Shown: piece by piece, positions 19,996 through 32,109 of the stretch | Numbering within the stretch: the first letter of the stretch is position 1 | Layout: each line of letters begins with the position of its first letter | From: Poteriospumella lacustris | Taxonomy: Eukaryota; Sar; Chrysophyceae; Chromulinales; Dinobryaceae | Direction: 5' to 3' | Length of the DNA stretch: 46,150 nucleotides | Assembly: GCA_008000375.1 (NCBI GenBank) | Contig: SMOI01000255.1 | Span: 1 to 46,150, forward strand | Program-made: the position numbers and the translations under genes | Notes under the pieces: model-generated | What the model was told of the DNA's origin: nothing | Database searches by the model: none | The model's input: only the letters and a program-made list of their open reading frames with translations

Positions 19996-22900
19996 ATGAA
20001 AGCTTCTGATGGTGCTTCTGCGGCTGGCAAAAAGGCCAAGCCAAAGACGATCGAACAAACGTAAGTTAGCTGATTATGTATATCGCTTTCTGCGCGACTA
20101 ATCCACTTGTATTGACATGCAGCTATACGAAAATGACTCAGTTGGAGCATATTCTGCTTCGTCCTGACACTTATATCGGTTCCATCGATAAACAAACCCA
20201 GCAAATGTGGGTGTACGACTCTGTGACCAAGAAAATGGTCAATCGCCAAGTGACGTACGTTCCAGGTCTCTTTAAAATCTTCGATGAAATCATCGTAAAT
20301 GCAGCGGACAACAAACAGCGCGATCCAACGATGAGTCGCCTCGACGTGACCATTGATGTGGCGGAGAATAAGATCCGCGTTTGGAACAACGGTCGTGGTA
20401 TTCCCGTCGCCATCCACCAAGACCATGATATGTATGTTGCGGAACTCATCTTTGGTCACTTGCTAACGGGGAGCAATTTCGACGACGATGAAGAAAAGAC
20501 GACGGGTGGTAGAAACGGCTACGGAGCCAAGTTGGCCAACATTTTCTCGACAAAGTTCATCGTGGAGACCGCAGATTCGTCACGTGGGCTCAAATACAGC
20601 CAAGAATTCCGGAAGAACATGAGTGTCAAAACGGAGCCTAAAATCACCAGTTTCAGTGGCACAGATTACACGTGTATCACGTTTTATCCGGATTTACGAC
20701 GCTTCAAAATGGACGAATTAGACGATGATATCTTTGGCATCTTGGCGAAGCGTGTGTACGACATTGCGGCCACCAATCTCAACGGTGGAGCGAAATTGAA
20801 AGTCACGCTCAATGGAGAGAAGCTGGACGTCCACAAGTTCGAACAGTATCTCGAGTTGTTCGAGGGCATTGAACCGCCCGTGTACTGCGACAAGTTGAGC
20901 GATCGGTGGCAAGTCGGGGTGGGTATGAGTGATGGCAGTTTCCAACACATTTCCTTTGTGAACTCGATCAGTACCACCAAAGGTGGCACACACGTCAATT
21001 TCATCGCCGATAAAATCGTCGCACGTTTGGTACCCATCGTCAAGAAGCGCAACAAAGGCGAAGAAGTCAAAGCGAATCAAATCAAGAATCACTTGGCGAT
21101 CTTCGTCAATGCGCTCATTGTCAACCCCGCGTTTGATTCGCAAACCAAAGAAAACTTGACTACCAAGGCATCGAGCTTTGGTTCGACGTGTGAGATCCCC
21201 GACAAGCTGATCAAGGCGATCGAGAAGTCACCGATCATCGAGAACATTCTCAGTTGGTCCAAGCTCAAACAAACACAAGAATTGAAACGTAAAAGTGGCA
21301 CCAAGACCACGAAACGATTGCATATTACCAAGCTCGACGATGCGAACTATGCGGGTACTTCCAAGAGCTCGAAATGTACCCTCATTTTGACCGAAGGAGA
21401 CTCCGCCAAAGCCTTGGCGATCTCCGGTCTGGGTGTCGTCGGACGAGACTATTACGGTGTGTTTCCGTTGCGTGGTAAGCTGTTGAACGTCCGTGAAGCG
21501 ACGCATAAGCAAATGATGAACAACGAGGAGATCCAAAACATCACGAAGATCCTCGGTCTGACGTTCGGAAAGACCTACGACGACTCGTCGTCGTTGCGGT
21601 ACGGACACTTGATGATCATGACGGATCAGGACCACGACGGCAGCCATATCAAGGGTCTGTTGATCAACTTTTTGCATTTCTATTGGCCGTCGTTGTTGCG
21701 TATCGAAGGCTTCCTGCAGCAGTTCATTACACCGATCGTGAAGGTGTCGAAGGGCAAGTCGGAAGTGCCGTTCTACACGATTCCCGAATATCGCAACTGG
21801 AAAGAGAGCCACCACGATGGCAAGGGCTGGAAGATCAAGTACTACAAGGGTCTGGGTACGTCGACCGCGGCCGAGGCGAAGGACTATTTCTCGAATCTGG
21901 CGACGCACGAGATCGACTTCCGCTGGGACGCACAATCCGATGACATGATCGAGATGGCGTTTTCGAAGAAACGCGTCGAGGATCGTAAGTTGTGGCTGTT
22001 GGCGATGGAGCCCGGCGTACACATCGACTACAAGGCGAAGCGGGTGACGTACGACAACTTCGTGAATCACGAGTTGATTCTGTTCAGTCACGCCGACAAC
22101 GAGCGGTCGATCGCGCACTTCATGGACGGCATGAAGCCGTCGCAGCGGAAGGTGCTGTTCGCGTGTTTCAAGCGCAACTTGAAGCAAGAGATCAAGGTGG
22201 CGCAGTTGGCGGGTTATGTCTCGGAGCACTCGGCGTATCATCACGGTGAGGCGTCGTTGACGCAGACGATCATCGGTATGGCGCAGAACTTCGTCGGCAG
22301 CAACAACATCAACCTGTTGAGTCCGTGCGGTCAGTTCGGTACGCGGTTGATGGGCGGCAAAGACGCGGCGAGTCCTCGTTACGTGTTCACGAAGCTGGAG
22401 ACGATCACGCGGCTGATCTTCCATCCGGACGACGACCCGTTGTTGGAGTACCTGGAGGACGACGGCCAGAGCATCGAGCCGCTGTACTACGTGCCGATCA
22501 TTCCGATGGCGTTGGTGAACGGGTGCGAAGGTATCGGAACCGGCTGGAGCTCGTCGGTGCCGACGTTCAACCCTCGCGAGCTCATCTCGAATCTGAAGCG
22601 AATGATTCAAGGTGACGAGCCGGAGGAGATGTTGCCGTGGTACCGGGGCTTCACGGGGTCGGTGCAGCAGAAGGCGGCGCAGAGCTATGTGTTGACGGGT
22701 ACGCTGGAGCAGCTGGACGAGCAGACGGTGCGTATATCGGAGCTGCCGGTGGGCAAGTGGACGACGGACTACAAGCAGTATTTGGAGTCGGTGCTCGTGG
22801 GCAATCAACCGACCAGCAAAGACGACAAAGACGATGGCCATGGCGCGACCGCCACGGCTGCGTCTTCGACGTCGGCGTCTGCACCGTTCGTCAAAGACTT

Positions 22901-25900
22901 CAAAGAGAACCACACCGATACCTCGGTATTGTTCACCATCACAACGTTACCCGACAAACTCGACGTCTATGGCCAAGAGAAAGGTGGGCTGATCAAGAAG
23001 TTCAAGTTGGACACGTCGGTGTCGACGTCGAACATGCATCTCTTCGACTTGGGCTCGAAGATCAAGAAATACGACGGCCCCATGAGCCTCCTCCGCGAGT
23101 TCTTCCACGTGCGACTGTTCTATTACACCCACCGCAAGACCCACCTCCTCGGCAAACTCACCAACGAATGGGACAAACTCGACAACAAAGTGCGCTTCTT
23201 GCTCGCCGTCATTCGCGGCGACATCGTCGTGGCGAACCGCAAGAAGACGGAGCTGTTGAACGACCTGAAGCGTCAGGGGTTGAAGACGTTCTACGAGGCG
23301 AAGGATCGCAGCAAGAACAACAACGAGGACGGTGCGGCTGGAGAGGGCGCCGCCAATGACGACGACGCCGATACCGACGAGGCGACCGCCGCGGGCGGTG
23401 TGAGTCTGGAGCGCGGATACGACTACCTGTTGAGTCTGAAGCTGTGGAACCTGACGATGGAGAAGGTGCACGAGCTGACGGCGCAGCGCAACGAGAAGCG
23501 TCAGGAGTTGGACGAGCTGATGGCGACGTCGGCAGAGGCGTTGTGGTTGCGAGACTTGGAGACGCTGGAAGTTGCGTTGGACGATTTCGATGCGACGTTT
23601 GACGAGGCGAAGGCGTCGGAGTTGGCGGCGCAGAAGAAAGCGCAGCGCCATCGCCAGGCGCGCGGCAAAGCAGCCACCGCTTCGGCTCGAAAAGGCGGTG
23701 CCAAAGGCGGCGGAGCTGGGGCGAAGCGCAAGGCGCGCGACTGGGACTCGGACGACGAGAGCGACGACGACAGTTGGGACGACGACGCGGACAGCGACGA
23801 GAGCGACGACGATGGGGGCAGCGGTGGCGGCGGTGGGAAGCTGAAGCGAGCGTCGTCGTTGCAGGTGAAGAAAGACGCAGCGGGGGCTGGCGCGGACAGT
23901 GGCGGTGGATTGAAACGCGCCGTGACGTTTCCACTGCCCACGACCGCGTCCGCGTCGACCGCGACGGCCAACGCGACGATTCGTGTGTCGATCGCTGCGT
24001 CGCTGGCCGCGAGTGAAGCCGCGCGACTGAAGGCGCAGCAGGAGAAAGAGAAAGCGGCCGCCGAAGCTGCAGCGGCAGCGGCTGCGGCTGCGGCTGCGTC
24101 GGTCGATTTGGTCCCGACGCAAGAAGACGACGCGGATCTCTCCGTGGCACCGACCACGTCCGGCAATGCAGCCACTGCACCAGCTGCCAGCGGCAGCAAG
24201 AAGCTGTCGATTGACGATTGGATCCGCAGCAAGTCGATGCAGCTGCAGGATACCGCTGCCCCCGCGACGACGGCAGCCGTGGCAACGGCGACGGCGACGG
24301 CGACGGCTTCGCCTGTGAAGCGCGCCGCGTCCACCGCTACCAGCTCGAAGAGCAGCAACAGCAAAACGTCCTCGACGCCGCAGTCGACGTCCCGTCGTCC
24401 ATCGACCACCACCGCCGCCGCGGTGCCCGCCGTCACCACAACGCCGGCCGCGAAGGCCGTCGACTTGCCCGCCGATGCCTCGTTGACGATGTCGCTGAAG
24501 GAGCGGCTCAAGCTGCGTCTGTTGTCGTCGCCGTCGGGACTGTACCCCACGTCGCTGGGCCATTCGCAAGAGACGTCGCCACAGACGTTTCAAGCGACAC
24601 TGTCCCGGTCCACGTCATCAGCGGCGGTCCCCACTGCCGCCGAATCAGATGCGCGGTCACCGTCGACGGCGATGGATGTCGATGGCGACGGCAGCAGCGG
24701 CGGCGGTGCGGTGGAACTCAGTCGCATTCATTCTGCGCGAAAGCCCTCGGTGGGGCTGCTGCTGGCGTCTCCTGCGACGGCCACGGCGGCCAAGACGCGG
24801 CCCAAACAGATCTTCCTGTCACAGGACGACGAGAACGACAGTGGCGACGACGGAGCCGCATCGCAGCCGGCGCCGTTGTCCTTCTCGCAGACGTCGCTCA
24901 GTGTGAGTCCTCCGCGACCGGCTGCACCGCTGCGCAAGCGAATCCTCCTCGACGACGACGACGACAACGACAACGACGACCTCGGCGAGGCTGCATCATC
25001 CACCGTCAGCCGCTCAGCGGCTGCCAAAGCCACCACCGCGGCTGCGAAGCCAACAGCGACTTCGACGGCGTCGCGTAAGCGAACCATCAACCTCGTCGAC
25101 GACGATGACGATGGCCCTGCTACCGCTACCGCCTCCCGCGCACGGAAACCGGCGACGTCGAAGCCAGCACAGCCGCCGCCAGCGAAGAAAGCGAAAACGG
25201 CGAAGGTGGTGGACAGCAGCGCGAGTGACGCTAACAGCGACGACGACGACGACGACGACAGCGTCGTCTTTGTCGCACGTGGCGACGCGGCGAGTGGCCG
25301 ACGAGCATCGTCTCGTACGGCGGCGTTGGCACCGAAGAGTTACGCGGTTGACTCGGACGACGACGACGACGACGGTGACAACAGCAGCGATGACGGTGGC
25401 AGAGCGACGTCCAAGGCCCGCAGCAGCAGCAGCAGTAGCCGCGGTAAGACGACCGCAGCAGCTGCAACAGCTACAGCGGCGTCGGTGTCGAAGAAACCCT
25501 CCGCCCCGTCTGCAGCGAAGAAAGACGCCGCCGCCCCGAAGAAACCGTCCACCGCGTCCAAACCGTCATCAGCCGCCAAAGCGAAACCGTCGTCGAAGGC
25601 GAAGCGATCGTCAACGAGTGACGACGACGACGATGAAGACGACGATTTCGACGAGAGTAGCGACGAGGGCGATGCGAGCAGCGACTACAGCGGCGGTAGC
25701 GACAGCGAGGACTACGGAGGAGCCAAGTCCAAAGCGACGAAGAAAACGACGCGCAAACCGACCACGAGTTCCGCTTCAAAGGGCGCCAAGGGAACCACCA
25801 CGGCCTCATCGAAAGCGAAGGCACCAGGGAAGCCAGCGGTGGCAGCGAAGACGGCGCCCGCCGCTGCGAAGAAGGCGACAACGTCGAAGACCAGCGCGGC

Positions 25901-26138
25901 CTCCAAGGCGACGACGGCGACGACGAAGAAGAAACCGTCATCGGCCACCAAGGCGAAGCGTCGCAAGGACAGCGACGAGGACAGCGACAGTGACAGCGAC
26001 GATGACGACAGCGACGACGACGACGAAGGTGTCGTTCAGGTCGTGTCGCGGCCGCGTCGTCAGTCGCGTGGTGCCTCCGGTGCCGGGGCCAACTTCAGCC
26101 AATATTTTGCCAGCGACGACGAAGAAGAATTCGATTGA
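19996..26138 (+). CDS. TOP2: DNA topoisomerase II, copy 1 (long acidic/basic tail)
   Basis: Exon 1 is 19996-20060 (21 codons plus 2 bases), then a 62-nt GT-AG intron, and exon 2 is 20123-26138; product 2,026 residues. I chose the ATG at 19996 because the join gives EQTYTKMTQLEHILL, the usual start of the ATPase domain; an upstream ATG at 19988 stops at once. It passes one duplex through another using ATP, in the nucleus. Motifs: NNGRGIPV and GRNGYGAKL (ATPase), LTEGDSAKAL and DQDHDGSH (Toprim), and active Tyr775 in ASPRYVFT. From about residue 1195 an 830-residue disordered tail is rich in Ala, Ser, Lys and Asp, with likely nuclear signals. It is about 350 residues longer than the tail of copy 2 and unrelated in sequence. 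The catalytic core DNA is nearly identical to copy 2. Confidence 0.93.
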
Positions 26139-26483
26139 GACCTGATCGTTGTGCATGGGGAGGATGTAGAATTCGAAGCCTGTGGAAGTGGTATGGGAAG
26201 GGGGGAGGGTGGTGCTTGCGGCTAGCGGAGTAGATGGAATACAGTGTAGTTACGCGTCAGTGTCCATGGCGAAATGTGTATAGTAAGAGCATAAGTTCAG
26301 CGGTGAGTCTGTTCTACACCGTGTGCGTATGCAGTTTGGTCAAAAAAGAGTTTAGTTTCGTATCGTTTCGTTTCAAAAACAGGCTCCATCGCTGAAGGAA
26401 GGGTACACGCACACAAACGTCTACCGCAGCGTCTTCTACAGGCGCTGGGGAGTCAGTGTGGCCGGTGATGGTGACGGGGGACT
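26139..26483. other. convergent 3' ends of the two topoisomerase II genes
   Basis: The 345 bases between two converging stop codons hold no gene. The stretch must carry both 3' UTRs and poly(A) signals. No canonical AATAAA is clear on either strand. Confidence 0.45.
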
Positions 26484-29400
26484 TTAATCGTCGAATTCGG
26501 ACTCGTCTTCGTCGACGATGAAGGAATCGTCGTCTTCCTCGTCGTCATCGTCGTAGTATTTCGCGTAGTTGGAGACCTTGCGCTGTCGTTGTGGCTTGGG
26601 CGACTTCTTCGCGAGGATTGGTGAGTCCACTAAGCCTTCGTCGTCCTCATCGTCGCTAATCGCTGCCTTCTTCGAAGCTTTGGCGGTGGTCGCTTTCTTG
26701 GCGGCGGGTTTGGGCTTCTCGTTCTTGGCGGGCATTGTCAACTTCTGCGGGACAATTGTCTTGGCAGCGCCAGCATTTGATCGCGACTTTTTAATGGGCT
26801 GAGGGGTAGGCACTGGGGAGGCCAAGAAGGCGTCCTCTTCGTCTGATTCCGCCGACTTCTTGCCCTTGGTGGTCTTGCCCTTGGCGACCGCTTTTCTCTT
26901 CACAGCGGTTTTCTTCGGAGCCGCGTCGGAGTCATCGTCTTCCGCTGCATCGAAGTCTTCGTCCTCATCGTCCTCGTCTTCGTCTTTGTTGCGCTTCACA
27001 CGCTTCTTCGCCTTCGAAGCCTCTCCGACAGGAGCGGCCTTTGGCTTTGCCGCAGCAGTAGCCTTGATGACGGGGGCGGGCTTAGCAGCAGGGGCAGCTG
27101 CCTTTGGCGCTGCCTTTGGAGCTGCCTTAGGAGCTGCAACGGCCTTCTTCTTCGACTTCTTTGCGCCAAAATCATCGTCCTCATCCTCATCCTCGTCGAA
27201 AACGTCGCCTTCAGACATATCGTCCTCGTCAAAGTCGTCCTCGTCGTCTTCCTCTGCGTGGAACTCGTCGTCTTCTTCTTCGCTGTCCAAGCTGTAGACG
27301 ATGCGCTTTTGTGCTGCAGCTCGTGGCGCGCGCTTGGAAGCAATCGGTGTGGACACCATCACGGTGTCCTCTCCGTCGCTCTCCTCGGCATCGCTTTCTT
27401 TCGCCTTCTTGTTCGCCACCTTCTTGGCAGGGGCAGCCTTTGCGGTTTTGGCAGCGACGGGCAACGACTTCTGCGCTGCAGGAGGAGCGACCGAAGCAAG
27501 TACAGGCACAGCTGATGCGGCCGCTTTCAACTTCAAGCGCTGCATGAGCGACAAACCGGCACCTTCCGATTCGGCAGGTGCAGATGGAGCGGGCGCTGGG
27601 GCAGGCGCAGCTACTGGAGCCGCAGCTGTCTTGGTCACAAACTTCTCCATCGACCCTGAGGCTGATGCAGTAGCCTTCTTCGCAGCGGGAGCCTTCGTCG
27701 TGACTGTTGAGCTTGCCGATGACTCAGACGATGTCTTCACAATGGCAGGGGCAGCAGGAGCCACAATCACTGGCTTCTTGGCCACAGCAGCGACGGGGGC
27801 AGCCGCCGGTGCCTTCTTCTTCTTCGGCTTGTCGTCGAAATCACTGTCCTCTCCATCATCAAAGACATCATCCTCCTCGTCAGAGACCATGGAAACTTTG
27901 CTCGAGGGCTTCTTAACCTTCTTGACAACAATACCGGCCTTCTTCTGCGCCTTCTTCTGCGCTGCCAACTCCGACGCCTTCGCCTCGTCAAACGTCGCAT
28001 CGAAATCGTCCAACGCAACCTCCAGCGTCTCCAAGTCTCGCAACCACAACGCCTCTGCCGACGTCGCCATCAGCTCGTCCAACTCCTGACGCTTCTCGTT
28101 GCGCTGCGCCGTCAGCTCGTGCACCTTCTCCATCGTCAGGTTCCACAGCTTCAGACTCAACAGGTAGTCGTATCCGCGCTCCAGACTCACACCGCCCGCG
28201 GCGGTCGCCTCGTCGGTATCGGCGTCGTCGTCATTGGCGGCGCCCTCTCCAGCCGCACCGTCCTCGTTGTTGTTCTTGCTGCGATCCTTCGCCTCGTAGA
28301 ACGTCTTCAACCCCTGACGCTTCAGGTCGTTCAACAGCTCCGTCTTCTTGCGGTTCGCCACGACGATGTCGCCGCGAATGACGGCGAGCAAGAAGCGCAC
28401 TTTGTTGTCGAGTTTGTCCCATTCGTTGGTGAGTTTGCCGAGGAGGTGGGTCTTGCGATGATCGTAGTATTGCATGCGCACGGCGAAGAATTCCTTCAAC
28501 AGGCTGATGGGGCCGTCGTACTTCTTGATTTGAGAGCCCAAGTCGAAGAGATGCATGTTCGTCGTGGAGATGGTGGTGTCCAACTTGAACTTCTTCATCA
28601 GACCACCCTTCTCACTCTCAAACTCTGCCAGCTTCTCCGGCGCTGCAGTGACGGTGAACAACACGGAGGTATCGGTGTGGTTCTCCTTGAAATCCTTCAC
28701 AAACGGAACAACCGCCGCTGTTTCCTTCGCACCGTCCTCCTTGTCCTTGTTGCCAGCAGAGGTGTTGCCAATGAGGACCGACTCCAAATACTGCTTGTAG
28801 TCCGTCGTCCACTTGCCCACCGGCAGCTCCGATATACGCACCGTCTGCTCGTCCAGCTGCTCCAGCGTACCCGTCAACACATAGCTCTGCGCCGCCTTCT
28901 GCTGCACCGACCCCGTGAAGCCCCGGTACCACGGCAACATCTCCTCCGGCTCGTCACCTTGAATCATTCGCTTCAGATTCGAGATGAGCTCGCGAGGGTT
29001 GAACGTCGGCACCGACGAGCTCCAGCCGGTTCCGATACCTTCGCACCCGTTCACCAACGCCATCGGAATGATCGGCACGTAGTACAGCGGCTCGATGCTC
29101 TGGCCGTCGTCCTCCAGGTACTCCAACAACGGGTCGTCGTCCGGATGGAAGATCAGCCGCGTGATCGTCTCCAGCTTCGTGAACACGTAACGAGGACTCG
29201 CCGCGTCTTTGCCGCCCATCAACCGCGTACCGAACTGACCGCACGGACTCAACAGGTTGATGTTGTTGCTGCCGACGAAGTTCTGCGCCATACCGATGAT
29301 CGTCTGCGTCAACGACGCCTCACCGTGATGATACGCCGAGTGCTCCGAGACATAACCCGCCAACTGCGCCACCTTGATCTCTTGCTTCAAGTTGCGCTTG

Positions 29401-31566
29401 AAACACGCGAACAGCACCTTCCGCTGCGACGGCTTCATGCCGTCCATGAAGTGCGCGATCGACCGCTCGTTGTCGGCGTGACTGAACAGAATCAACTCGT
29501 GATTCACGAAGTTGTCGTACGTCACCCGCTTTGCCTTGTAGTCGATGTGTACGCCGGGCTCCATCGCCAGCAGCCACAACTTACGATCCTCGACGCGTTT
29601 CTTCGAAAACGCCATCTCGATCATGTCATCGGATTGTGCGTCCCAACTGAAGTCGATCTCGTGCGTCGCCAGATTCGAGAAATAGTCCTTCGCCTCGGCT
29701 GATGTCGACGTACCCAGACCCTTGTAGTACTTGATCTTCCAGCCCTTGCCATCGTTGTGGCTCTCTTTCCAGTTGCGATATTCGGGAATCGTGTAGAACG
29801 GCACTTCCGACTTGCCCTTCGACACCTTCACGATCGGTGTAATGAACTGCTGCAGGAAGCCTTCGATACGCAACAACGACGGCCAATAGAAATGCAAAAA
29901 GTTGATCAACAGACCCTTGATATGGCTGCCGTCGTGGTCCTGATCCGTCATGATCATCAAGTGTCCGTACCGCAACGACGACGAGTCGTCGTAGGTCTTT
30001 CCGAACGTCAGACCGAGGATCTTCGTGATGTTTTGGATCTCCTCGTTGTTCATCATTTGCTTATGCGTCGCTTCACGGACGTTCAACAGCTTACCACGCA
30101 ACGGAAACACACCGTAATAGTCTCGTCCGACGACACCCAGACCGGAGATCGCCAAGGCTTTGGCGGAGTCTCCTTCGGTCAAAATGAGGGTACATTTCGA
30201 GCTCTTGGAAGTACCCGCATAGTTCGCATCGTCGAGCTTGGTAATACCAAGGAGCTTGCTTTGCTTAGAACCACTCTTCTTCTTCAATTCTTGTGTTTGT
30301 TTGAGCTTGGACCAACTGAGAATGTTCTCTATGATTGATGACTTCTCGATCGCTTTGATCAGCTTGTCGGGGATCTCACACGTCGAACCAAAGCTCGATG
30401 CCTTGGTCGTCAAGTTTTCTTTGGTTTGCGAGTCGAACGCAGGGTTGACAATGAGCGCATTGACGAAGATCGCCAAGTGATTTTTGATCTGGTTTGACTT
30501 GACCTCTTCACCCTTGTTCTTCTTCTTCACAAGGGGTGCAAGCTTAGTGATGATTTTATCGGCGATGAAATTGACGTGTGTGCCACCTTTGGTGGTACTG
30601 ATCGAGTTCACAAAGGAAATGTGTTGGAAACTGCCATCACTCACACCAACACCAATTTCCCAGCGATCATTCAAGCGCTCGAAGTAGACAGGTTGCTCAA
30701 TGCCTTCGTACAACTCCAAATACTGTTCGAAACGCTGGATATCAACGCGCTCGCCGTTCAACAATACTCTGAGCTTGGCACCGCTAGCACTGTTGGTGGC
30801 TGCAATATCATAAACTCTCTTGGCCAAGATGCCGAAGATGTCTTCATCCATAACATCCATCTTGAAACGAGACAAATCTGGGTAGAAGGTGATGCAGGTG
30901 TAGTCAGTGCCATCGTACTTCGTAATGCGAGGAGCATCCTTGGTGCCCATATTGTTTCTGAACTCTTGCACAAATTTCAAGCCTCTGGAAGAGTCTGCTG
31001 TCTCCACGACGAACTTCGTGGAAAAGATGTTGGCCAACTTGGCACCATAACCGTTTCTACCACCTGTAGTCTTCTCTTCCTTATCGTCGAAGTTGCTACC
31101 CGTCAACAAGTTACCGAAAATGAGCTCCGGTACATAGATTTGATGCTCTTGATGGATAGCAACAGGGATACCGCGACCATTGTTCCACACGCGGATTTTG
31201 TTCTCCGCAACATCAATGGTAACTTCCAAGCGATTCATGTTAGGGTCACGCTGCTTGTTGTCGGCAGCATTGACCACGATTTCGTCGAAAATCTTGAACA
31301 ATCCAGGAACATAAGTGACCTGGCGAGGAACCATCTTCTTGGTCATAGAATCAAACACCCACATTTGCTGGGTTTGCTTCTCGATCGAACCAATGTACGT
31401 GTCGGGACGGAGAAGGATGTGTTCCAACTGGGTCATCTTGGTGTAGCTGCATGCATCACAATCGTAGAGTCAGCTTCCCTTCCAACAAATCCATCACGTT
31501 CTTGTCAATAACTTACGTTTCCTCGATGGTCTTGGATTTCTTCGATGCGGCAGGCTTAGCAGCCAT
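26484..31566 (-). CDS. TOP2: DNA topoisomerase II, copy 2
   Basis: Exon 1 is 31566-31517 (starting MAAKPAASKKSKT), then a 70-nt GT-AG intron, and exon 2 is 31446-26484; product 1,670 residues. The intron sits at the same codon and phase as in copy 1, so the two arose by duplication. The ATPase, Toprim and breakage-reunion motifs match copy 1, with active Tyr770. Across about 21326-22790 of copy 1 (30243-28779 here), and again over the last ~170 core residues, the DNA is nearly identical. The stretch between these tracts and the N-terminal ~400 residues differ more. The tail (from about residue 1180) is Lys/Ala/Asp/Glu-rich but unrelated in sequence to copy 1. Different tails suggest different partners or timing, as with the vertebrate alpha and beta forms; this is inference. 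Confidence 0.93.
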
Positions 31567-32109
31567 CTTGCCGAAGTTGTTTGGTTGATTTTCATCAATG
31601 ACTTGCATTTCTTTCTTGGAAAGTAATGAAAGGTAGGGCTTTATTATTCAAGGTTCAATTCTTGATCGTCCAATGATAAGAATTTGATCGATTTGAATAT
31701 GATTTGGTCGCTCTTTGGAGGCACGACCGACCACTCGGGCCAAAGGGATTCATTCCTTCCTCGTTCATGCCATCACTTGTTTTCAGTCGTCGTCGACGAC
31801 GAGGAAAAAGCATCGCCAAACGGCTATCTCCCCAAACGCACAAAACCCCAGAATACCCGCGAACTGGGTATCTGAGGCATTCAGTTGTCGGTCGCGACAA
31901 CTCCAACTGTGCGAACAGGTTTGATACACATTACAGATAGTTACTATTGATTGCAGGGAAGAATTATTTTGCCGCTTGAAACAACAAAATCAAACAAACA
32001 AAAGCGAATGCTACAGAAGAAAAAACTCTATAAAAAATATTAAAAATCAACAGCGAGGCCGCATGGACGATGAAGGAATAACAGACGACGGCTACAATCA
32101 ATTTCAACT
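31567..32109. other. intergenic: topoisomerase II copy 2 promoter and myosin 3' end
   Basis: No gene is recognised. Part near 31960-32060 is AT-rich. Both neighbours are on the - strand, so it should hold the myosin 3' UTR at the right and the topoisomerase promoter at the left. Confidence 0.45.

Noticed and set aside
21228-22913. Long open frame (561 codons) on the strand opposite topoisomerase II copy 1, mirrored at 28119-29702 opposite copy 2
   Set aside because: It is Arg/His/Leu-rich, typical of antisense reading of GC-biased codons, and recurs only because the two genes are near copies.
22947-24593. 548-codon antisense frame and other long frames over the topoisomerase II tail region
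   Set aside because: Low-complexity Arg/Ala/Ser translations come from GC-rich repetitive codons of the tail; no family motif.
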